Below are positions 14,909-21,039 of a stretch of DNA of 22,165 bases, in pieces; position 1 is the first letter of the stretch, and every line of letters starts with the position of its first letter. The position numbers and the translations under genes are program-made. The notes beneath the pieces are model-generated. The model saw only the letters and a program-made list of their open reading frames with translations, did not search any database and was not told where the DNA came from. This DNA comes from Oscillospiraceae bacterium. Lineage in GTDB: Bacteria; Bacillota; Clostridia; Oscillospirales; Oscillospiraceae. Where the stretch lies: contig JAISKU010000093.1 in the NCBI GenBank assembly GCA_031261245.1, positions 1 to 22,165 of the forward strand, given 5' to 3'.

Positions 14909-16182
14909 TGGCGCGGTATGTGAAAGCGGTCACATGGGAATGGGCGCTGTGTGTTATGGCGGCGTCGGCGCTCAATTTTTCCGTTATGAGGAGCGTGTAT
15001 ATACCGGACGCACTTATGGAGCGGATACTGCCCGTCGCACTGCTTTGCGCGCTTTGGCAGACGTGCCTGTTTTTATCCGCGTATAGTAAACGCGCGCTCA
15101 GGGCGGCGCTGGTCACGGCGGCGATTGTCGCCGCAGCGCTCGGCATCGTCATCGCGGCCGGTATTTTCAGACCCGGCGGGCTTTCGCTGTACGTCCTGCT
15201 GACCGCGGTGTCCTCGGCGGCGGTGTTTCTGCTCACACGCCGGCGCGGCGGCGCGGCGGCGCTGTTTGTCGCGGGGGCGATAGCGCTCGGCGCCATGTCC
15301 TTTTTACAATACGGGAGCTCGCGCCTCTGCCTGGCGGTGTTCATATTGTCGTCGGCGTGCCTTTTTGTGAGGCGCGGGTACAGATTTAAAACGCGCGCGA
15401 CGACATGGCCGACGGCGCTCGCGTCAGTCTGCGTCTGCGCTTTGGCGCTCGCGCTCGCGGGAGCTGTGTTCAGGTTTGTTGTCGCGCCGATAGTTCCCCC
15501 GGCGAGGGACGTTAAGCTGATAACGAGGCTTATGACGCTGCCCTTGCTCGAGCAGCTCGGGGTGTCGTCGCATATCTATCTGCTCGACCCCGACAGGACT
15601 TCTGAGGCAAAAAACGAGGATCAGATGATTTCCGATGAGGAGGCAACAGCGCGGGACGAACAGCCGGAACACAGCGGGACGAGCGCCCCGGAAAAACCGG
15701 AGCAGGCGCAGTCGGGCGCGTTCGGAGCGCCGGCCGCAATTGCCTCGGCCGTGAGCTATTTCTTCAAGGACTACAGATGGCTTGCGATTCCGATTGTGCC
15801 GATAGTCGTCCTCTGCGCCGCGATACTTTTGAAAAGACTGCAGCGCAAGCTTCGATTGCGGGCGCTGTGTACCGGGAGCAACGCCCTGTGCGTCGCGCGT
15901 CTGTACGGATGCTTTGTTGAGAAGCTCCCGTTTGCGGGGTTGCCGCCCATAGAGGACGACACCCCGAAGGAGTACTGCGCGAGACTCGGCGAGAGGGCGG
16001 GGATATTTCCCGCAGCGGAGTTTTCGGAGCTCACAGACGTGTTCTGCCGCGCCGTCTACGGCGGATATGAACCGCAAAACGGAGAGCGGGAGTTGTTCAT
16101 ACGTTTTTACGGGGAGCTCCCCGCGGTTTGTAGGGGCATAGCGGGTAATTTTAGGTATGCCGCAAGATTTTTCAGGCTATGA
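14905..16182 (+). CDS. TgpA-like multi-pass membrane protein lacking a transglutaminase core
   Basis: The 425-residue product has six or seven hydrophobic segments in residues 12-195, a hydrophilic Glu/Pro-rich external stretch (about 228-275), one further membrane helix (about 290-309), and a cytoplasmic C-terminal domain resembling DUF4129 (PPIEDDTPKEYCARLGE... then LTDVFCRAVYGG). In MoxR-DUF58 loci the third gene usually encodes a TgpA-type protein whose external loop is a transglutaminase-like domain with Cys, His and Asp. Here that loop is too short and I see no such triad. Either ATG at 14905 or 14908 may be used. Its stop overlaps a possible start of the next gene. Confidence 0.75.
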   Translation: MMARYVKAVTWEWALCVMAASALNFSVMRSVYIPDALMERILPVALLCALWQTCLFLSAYSKRALRAALVTAAIVAAALGIVIAAGIFRPGGLSLYVLLTAVSSAAVFLLTRRRGGAAALFVAGAIALGAMSFLQYGSSRLCLAVFILSSACLFVRRGYRFKTRATTWPTALASVCVCALALALAGAVFRFVVAPIVPPARDVKLITRLMTLPLLEQLGVSSHIYLLDPDRTSEAKNEDQMISDEEATARDEQPEHSGTSAPEKPEQAQSGAFGAPAAIASAVSYFFKDYRWLAIPIVPIVVLCAAILLKRLQRKLRLRALCTGSNALCVARLYGCFVEKLPFAGLPPIEDDTPKEYCARLGERAGIFPAAEFSELTDVFCRAVYGGYEPQNGERELFIRFYGELPAVCRGIAGNFRYAARFFRL

Positions 16183-16214
16183 CAAGCAAAAAACGCACGA
16201 AAGGATGGAAAAAC

Positions 16215-17444
16215 ATGAGGGACATGGGGAAAACGAGATTCGGACAGCTGCGATTTGACAAGACAAAAGAGGAGATGGTAGCCGAATACTGCAAGCTGTG
16301 GGAGCCCGTTCGCGCGACGGAGACGGTGCCACTGCGCGAAGCGGAGGGGCGAGTCATGCCGCGCGAGGTGTTTTCGCTGTACGACCTGCCCGTTGTGCGC
16401 TCGTCGCGAATGGACGGCATATGCGTAAAATCGGAGATGTTTGCGGACGGGCTGCCGGATACGGCGGGATGGAAAATGGGGGAGGAATACATGCGCGCCG
16501 ACACGGGCGACGATTTTGACGACGCGTATGACACGGTTATAGCGATCGAGGACGTGACGCTTGCGGACGGCGGCGTGACTCTTGACCCGGAGCTGAAATT
16601 TACGCCGGGGATGAACGTCGCCCCACGGGGAAGTATGCTGAAAAAGGACGCCCCGCTCGCCCGCGCGCTCGTGCCGCTGCGCGCGCTTGACCTCGCCGCG
16701 CTCGCGATGGGCGGATACGGAGAGGTTGAGGTGTACAGGCGGCCGCGCGTGGCGTTTATCCCCACGGGGAGCGAGCTTGTCCCGGCGGGAGCCGAATTGC
16801 GGCGAGGTCAGAATTTTGACAGCAACAGCATACTCGTCGAAAGGACGCTGTTGTCAATCGGCGCGGAGCCCGTGTGCTATCCGATTGTGCGCGACAGTCT
16901 TGAGACGCTCCGCGAAACGCTGCGCGGCGCGCTCGCCGATTCCGATGTCGTGCTGATAAACGGCGGCTCTGCAAAGGGCGGAGAGGACTTCAACGCGCGT
17001 CTTTTGCACGAGGAGGGCGAGGTGTACACCCACGGCGTACCCGCGGGTCCCGGCAGACCGATGTGCCTCGCGGTCATAGGCGGAAAGCCCGTAATAAACG
17101 TGCCCGGACCGTCGCTCGGGACGTTTTTCGCATTGCAGTGGTGCGTGAGCCGCGTTGTGGAACGCTTTTTGAATATCCCGGCGCGTGAGAACCCGAGGAT
17201 AACGGGCATACTCTCGGAGGAGCTGCGGTGTCCGCCGCATTTTGACTTTATTGTGCGTATGAATGTCAGGCGGACGGAGAGCGGCTACGTACTATATCCC
17301 GCGGGTCGCGGCAGCGCCTCCTCGGCGGAGGTGTCGTCGGCCGACGCGATGTTTGTGTCCGTAAAGGGGGAATCGCTCTACCCGAAGGGAAGCGAGCTCA
17401 CGGTGGAGATGCTGCGGGACACCGGATTTTTGGTGACGGAGTAG
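16215..17444 (+). CDS. Divergent MoeA-family molybdopterin molybdenumtransferase
   Basis: MoeA proteins insert molybdate (or tungstate) into adenylated molybdopterin. The 409-residue length is normal. SSRMDGI (63-69) matches the N-terminal active-site loop. Two hallmark motifs are altered: the usual TTGGVSVGDYD is NGGSAKGGEDF (249-259) and GLPGNP is NVPGPSLG (295-302), with the acidic residue of the first kept. The PTGSEL turn is intact (183-188). The start at 16215 is chosen because AAAGGATGG lies just upstream. An in-frame ATG at 16179 overlaps the previous stop and remains possible, adding 12 residues. A second, canonical MoeA follows after 3 bp, so the two probably have different metals, substrates or steps. 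The divergent motifs may mark a specialised paralogue. Confidence 0.88.
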   Translation: MRDMGKTRFGQLRFDKTKEEMVAEYCKLWEPVRATETVPLREAEGRVMPREVFSLYDLPVVRSSRMDGICVKSEMFADGLPDTAGWKMGEEYMRADTGDDFDDAYDTVIAIEDVTLADGGVTLDPELKFTPGMNVAPRGSMLKKDAPLARALVPLRALDLAALAMGGYGEVEVYRRPRVAFIPTGSELVPAGAELRRGQNFDSNSILVERTLLSIGAEPVCYPIVRDSLETLRETLRGALADSDVVLINGGSAKGGEDFNARLLHEEGEVYTHGVPAGPGRPMCLAVIGGKPVINVPGPSLGTFFALQWCVSRVVERFLNIPARENPRITGILSEELRCPPHFDFIVRMNVRRTESGYVLYPAGRGSASSAEVSSADAMFVSVKGESLYPKGSELTVEMLRDTGFLVTE

Positions 17445-17447
17445 CCG

Positions 17448-18683
17448 ATGGAGGGGAAGAAAAAGCGAATTTCGCTTGAGGGCGCGCGCGAAAAGCTGCG
17501 ACAGGCTGCAACGCCGGTTGGACTTGAGACACTGCCGTTCTCCGGCTGCCTCGGGCGCGTCGCGGCGGAGACGGTGCGCTCTGACGTGTCCGTGCCGCCG
17601 TTTGACCGCTCTCCGCTCGACGGGTACGCGCTGCGCGCCGACGACACGGCGGGCGCGTCTATAGAAAATCCGGTCAGGCTAACTGTGACGGAGGAAATCG
17701 CGGCCGGCAGCGTCCCGGCTGTTGAGGTGACGCCCGGTACGGCGGCGAAGATACTCACGGGCGCGCCGATGCCAGGCGGAGCCGACTGCGTTGTGCGCTT
17801 TGAGTCCACGGAGTTTGACGCGCGTGCGGTGAGTCTGTTCGCGCCGCTCAGTGCCGGTGAAAACGTCGTCCCCGCCGGAGACGACATAAAGCCCGGAGAA
17901 ATAATAATAAACGCCGGAGAGGTTGTGACGGCGGCGCACTTGGGGCTGCTCGCCTCTGCCGACTGCCTGAATATCGGCGTGTTTCGCCGTCCGAAAATCG
18001 CGCTGATAAACACCGGCGACGAGATAACAGAGCCGGGGGAGCCTCTTCCGCCGGGCAAGATACGAAACAGCGCGCGATACGTCATAGGGGCGATGCTTGC
18101 GGAGGCGGGGGCCGCCGTCTCCGACGGATACACGGTGCCCGACAGGGCGGAGCCGCTCGCGGAGCTTATATCGGAGCTTTTGCGCGGGCACGACATGGTC
18201 GTGACAACCGGAGGCGTGTCCGTCGGGGACTATGATATGGTGCGCCGAGCCGTGTCGCTCGCGGGCGGTAACGAGCTTTTCTGGAAGGTCGCGTTTCGCC
18301 CCGGAGGGACAATCCTCGCGTCGGAAATCGGAGGGAAAACGGTGCTCGGGCTGTCGGGCAATCCGTCGTCGGCGGCTCTCGGAATGTACCTGCTCGGACT
18401 TCCTCACGTGCGGCTGATGGCGGGGCGCGCGGCCATATATCCGATAAGGACAAGGGCGCTTCTGCTCGCGCCGATACACAAGGACAGTCCGCACGGGCGC
18501 GTCGCCATGGGGAGCCTTGAGGTGGACGCCGGGCGCGTCGGCTTCCGCCCCGTGCCGTCCGAGGGACACGGAGCCGTGTCCTCGATGCTCGGCTGTAATC
18601 TGATCGCGGATATTCCGCCGGGGACGCCGCCGCTCCCGGCCGGTGCTGAGGTGGACGCCTATTGGGTTGACAATCTTTGTTGA
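17448..18683 (+). CDS. moeA: Molybdopterin molybdenumtransferase MoeA
   Basis: The canonical member of the pair, 411 residues. PPFDRSPLDGYA (50-61), GAPMPGGADCVV (105-116), TTGGVSVGDYD (253-263) and GLSGNPSS (301-308) are all in place. The only oddity is Ser for the usual Pro in GLPGNP. The enzyme ligates molybdate or tungstate to adenylated molybdopterin to make the active cofactor. The ATG at 17448 is 3 bp after the first moeA-like gene behind a GGAG. The next gene starts 10 bp downstream. Genes for the earlier steps (moaA, moaC, mogA) are not in the window and must lie elsewhere if the pathway is complete. Confidence 0.95.
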   Translation: MEGKKKRISLEGAREKLRQAATPVGLETLPFSGCLGRVAAETVRSDVSVPPFDRSPLDGYALRADDTAGASIENPVRLTVTEEIAAGSVPAVEVTPGTAAKILTGAPMPGGADCVVRFESTEFDARAVSLFAPLSAGENVVPAGDDIKPGEIIINAGEVVTAAHLGLLASADCLNIGVFRRPKIALINTGDEITEPGEPLPPGKIRNSARYVIGAMLAEAGAAVSDGYTVPDRAEPLAELISELLRGHDMVVTTGGVSVGDYDMVRRAVSLAGGNELFWKVAFRPGGTILASEIGGKTVLGLSGNPSSAALGMYLLGLPHVRLMAGRAAIYPIRTRALLLAPIHKDSPHGRVAMGSLEVDAGRVGFRPVPSEGHGAVSSMLGCNLIADIPPGTPPLPAGAEVDAYWVDNLC

Positions 18684-18693
18684 GGTGATGGGA

Positions 18694-19422
18694 ATGTGGG
18701 AAATTTATGACAGGCTGATAGCGGAGATACCGGGTGACATCACGATTGACGACTGCATATCGGGCAGCAACTGGACGATGGTGAGCTCCGGCGACATGTG
18801 CGGGATCGCAATTACGGTAAAGGCGCAAAGTCGCGCCGGGGCGGGTCTTGGGACTGTGAGCGGCGCGAGGCTCGCGGACGTTGCCGAACTGTCGAAATCA
18901 TGGAACTTTACCGAGGCGTCAATCGGCGTCGCCGCCATAAACGCATATTACAACACGCCGGAAAAAGCGGCGCGGCTTGAGTGCGTTACGGGTGACGCGT
19001 TTGTCGCCTTTGCGGAGGAGTGCGCGGGCAAAAATGTCGCCGTGATCGGGCATTTTCCGAATATAGAAAAACAGCTTGCGCCGATATGCTCGCTCTCCGT
19101 GCTTGAACGCGACCCGTCGCGCGACGACTACCCCGACAGCGCGTGCGAGTATATACTTCCGTCGCAGGATTTTGTGTTCATAACCGGCATGACGTTCGTG
19201 AACAAGACCGTCACGCGCCTTTTGCAGCTTTGCGCCGGGGCGAAGGTGGCGCTTGTCGGCCCGTCGGTACCGCTTTCACCCGTTCTTTTCGAGTATGGCG
19301 CCGACTATCTCTGCGGATTTTGCGTGACGGATCCGGCTCTGGCCGCCGACCACGTGAAGGCGGGCGCGCGCAGCGAGATATTCGGCAGCGGCGCGATGGT
19401 CGATATAAAAAAGCGGCGGTGA
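18694..19422 (+). CDS. DUF4213/DUF364 protein, putative metal-chelating Rossmann-like protein
   Basis: A soluble 242-residue protein. The N-terminal third fits DUF4213 and the rest fits DUF364: VIGHFPNI (117-124), ERDP then ILPSQDFVFITG (138-165), TFVNKT (167-172) and GPSVPLSP (189-196). The family has a composite active site proposed, from structures, to chelate heavy metals, but no reaction is established. The start at 18694 follows AGGTGA by 5 nt. ATG 18688 and upstream codons overlapping moeA are less likely. As the last gene after importer and MoeA genes, it may hold or sense the imported oxyanion or a cofactor form. Its stop codon TGA (19420-19422) lies inside the terminator hairpin shared with pyrB. 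Confidence 0.9.
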   Translation: MWEIYDRLIAEIPGDITIDDCISGSNWTMVSSGDMCGIAITVKAQSRAGAGLGTVSGARLADVAELSKSWNFTEASIGVAAINAYYNTPEKAARLECVTGDAFVAFAEECAGKNVAVIGHFPNIEKQLAPICSLSVLERDPSRDDYPDSACEYILPSQDFVFITGMTFVNKTVTRLLQLCAGAKVALVGPSVPLSPVLFEYGADYLCGFCVTDPALAADHVKAGARSEIFGSGAMVDIKKRR

Positions 19423-19444
19423 TTTACACCGCCGCTCTTTTTTG
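19406..19444. terminator. Bidirectional terminator between converging DUF364 gene and pyrB
   Basis: AGCGGCGGTG (19412-19421), an ATTTA loop and CACCGCCGCT (19427-19436) form a perfect 10-bp stem. It is preceded by a run of A and followed by CTTTTTTT, so it has a U-tract in both directions. The stop codons of both converging genes lie within the hairpin: TGA 19420-19422 on plus and TAA 19424-19426 on minus. Confidence 0.93.
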
Positions 19445-20494
19445 CTTGTCGCAGTAGCCGCACGCGCCGTCCGGCGTGACGAGCCTCGGCAGATACAGCT
19501 CCGTGCGCGTGACGCACTCCGGATTGTCGCACGCGTGCCCGCCCTCATTTTGCGGATAGCTCGCCCCGCGCGGCAGGGACGTCAGCTTCAGCAGCAGCGC
19601 CATACGGATATACATGCCGTACCGCGCCTGCTCAAAGTATTTCGCGCGCGGGTCGTTATCGACGGCGCGCTCAATCTCCGTGACGCGCGGCAGGGGGTGC
19701 AGAACGGTCAAATCCGCCTTTGCGCGCCTTAGCTTGTCCACAGTCAGAGTGAAGCGCGACATGATGTCGTCAATGGAGCTCGCCGCCGTCTCCTCCCCGA
19801 ATCTCTCGCGCTGAATCCGCGTCATGTACAGCACGTCGAGGGAGTCGATAGCCTCCTCAAGGCTGTCGCACACGGAGTACGCCATGCCGCGTGAGCGCAT
19901 GAACGTGAGCATGTAGTCGGGCATTTTCAGCACTTCGGGCGCGATGAGCACAAAGCGTATGTTCGGGAATTTCGCGAGCGCCGTGACGAGGGAGTGCACC
20001 GTGCGACCGTACTTCAAATCGCCGCACAGCCCGACGGTGATATCGCCGACGCCGCCGCGCACCCTCGCGATCGTCGTGAGGTCCGTGAGCGTCTGCGTGG
20101 GGTGCAGGTGCCCGCCGTCCCCGGCGTTTATTATCGGCACCTCGGAGTAGAGCGAGGCGGCCTTCGCCGCACCCTCCTGCTTCGTGCGCATCACGATTGT
20201 GTCGGCGTAGCACGAGGTCATGCGTATCGTGTCGGCGAGTGACTCGCCCTTTGACATTGACGTCTCGTTCGGGTTTGAGAACCCGAAGAGACTCCCGCCG
20301 AGGCGGAGCATCGCCGCCTGAAACGAGAACCGCGTGCGCGTGGAGGGCTCAAAAAACAGCGACGCGAGCAGCTTGCCCCGGCAGGCGTCCCTGTAGTCGT
20401 CGGGGCGCGACATGATGTCACGGCACAGCGCGTAGAGAGAATCCCACCACTCAATATCGACGTCGTCGAAGCTTATCAGGTTGCGGACATCCAT
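19424..20494 (-). CDS. pyrB: Aspartate carbamoyltransferase with C-terminal PyrI-like zinc motif
   Basis: This enzyme catalyses the first committed step of pyrimidine synthesis: carbamoyl phosphate plus aspartate to carbamoyl aspartate. Key motifs are STRTR (51-55, carbamoyl phosphate site), HPTQ (131-134) and HPLPR (266-270). The 356-residue protein exceeds the usual 305-310. The extra C-terminus has Cys322-x4-Cys327 and Cys345-x2-Cys348, spaced like the zinc site of the PyrI regulatory chain, but has no nucleotide-binding domain. The start is the ATG at 20494, directly after GGAGG. An in-frame upstream start would cross the intergenic hairpin. It follows ptsH on the minus strand with 72 bp between, including a stem-loop, and no separate promoter is evident. 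Confidence 0.95.
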   Translation of the reverse strand: MDVRNLISFDDVDIEWWDSLYALCRDIMSRPDDYRDACRGKLLASLFFEPSTRTRFSFQAAMLRLGGSLFGFSNPNETSMSKGESLADTIRMTSCYADTIVMRTKQEGAAKAASLYSEVPIINAGDGGHLHPTQTLTDLTTIARVRGGVGDITVGLCGDLKYGRTVHSLVTALAKFPNIRFVLIAPEVLKMPDYMLTFMRSRGMAYSVCDSLEEAIDSLDVLYMTRIQRERFGEETAASSIDDIMSRFTLTVDKLRRAKADLTVLHPLPRVTEIERAVDNDPRAKYFEQARYGMYIRMALLLKLTSLPRGASYPQNEGGHACDNPECVTRTELYLPRLVTPDGACGYCDKQKRAAV

Positions 20495-20522
20495 AAAAAT
20501 ACCTCCGAGATTTTTGCGTAGA

Positions 20523-20550
20523 AATAAGGGGTGCGAAGACACCCCTTATT
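20523..20550 (-). terminator. Stem-loop between ptsH and pyrB, partial terminator or attenuator
   Basis: AATAAGGGGTG (20523-20533) and CACCCCTTATT (20540-20550) form a perfect 11-bp stem with a 6-base loop. On the minus strand the trailing arm ends CTTATT and is followed by TCTACG, so the U-tract is short. It could end most ptsH transcripts, with read-through into pyrB. I see no PyrR-type binding sequence. Confidence 0.6.
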
Positions 20551-20566
20551 TTCGTTATTACATTGC

Positions 20567-20830
20567 CTATTCCGCGAAGTCGGATGTTATGAGGTCGAAG
20601 ATCGTCTCGACCGCGGCGGTCTCGTCAGCGCCGTCGCTTATTATCGTGATGGTCTCATCCTTTCCCACGCCGAGCGACAGGACGCCGAGCAGACTTTTCG
20701 CGTTGACGCGCCGCTCATCCTTCTCAAGCCAGATGCTGCTGCTGAATTCGTTCGCCTTTTGTATGAGAAATGTAGCGGGGCGCGCGTGGAGCCCGACCTT
20801 GTTCGTAATTGTGGCTGTTTTTATGTACAT
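20567..20830 (-). CDS. ptsH: Phosphocarrier protein HPr
   Basis: HPr carries phosphate from Enzyme I to sugar-specific Enzyme II components. The product is 87 residues, the family size. GLHARPA places the catalytic His at 15. NAKSLLGVLSLG places the regulatory Ser at 46, the target of HPr kinase in Gram-positive bacteria and the link to carbon catabolite control. The presence of His15 argues against Crh. The ATG is preceded by AGGAGG. A good minus-strand promoter lies about 55 bp upstream. ptsI is not adjacent, as is often seen in clostridia. Instead pyrB follows. Confidence 0.96.
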   Translation of the reverse strand: MYIKTATITNKVGLHARPATFLIQKANEFSSSIWLEKDERRVNAKSLLGVLSLGVGKDETITIISDGADETAAVETIFDLITSDFAE

Positions 20831-20883
20831 TAGAGACCTCCTAATTCAATACCGAAATTGTGTCGGCCTTTTTCTGTAACTCT

Positions 20884-20912
20884 ACTTTACCAAAACAACG
20901 CCCCCGCGTCAA
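20884..20912 (-). promoter_or_regulatory. Promoter of ptsH (and probably pyrB)
   Basis: Read on the minus strand, TTGACG (20907-20912), a 17-bp spacer and TAAAGT (20884-20889), with TGG just before the -10. It lies 54 bp upstream of the ptsH start and is divergent from the promoter at 20981. I saw no cre-like operator between them. Confidence 0.7.
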
Positions 20913-20980
20913 TACCACATTTGAATAAATCTCAAAATAAGGTGACAAAAAATGCAATAAAATCGGGGAAATTATTTACA

Positions 20981-21009
20981 TTGAAAAATACGCGGAAATT
21001 TGATAGAAT
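20981..21009 (+). promoter_or_regulatory. Promoter of the phosphodiester glycosidase gene
   Basis: TTGAAA (20981-20986), a 17-bp spacer and TAGAAT (21004-21009), with TGA just before the -10. It is 31 bp upstream of the ATG at 21040, giving a short leader. The A+T-rich stretch 20913-20980 between the two divergent promoters shows no repeat or palindrome that I could find. Confidence 0.75.
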
Positions 21010-21039
21010 AACAAAACAGTCAGGGATAAAGAGGTACAT

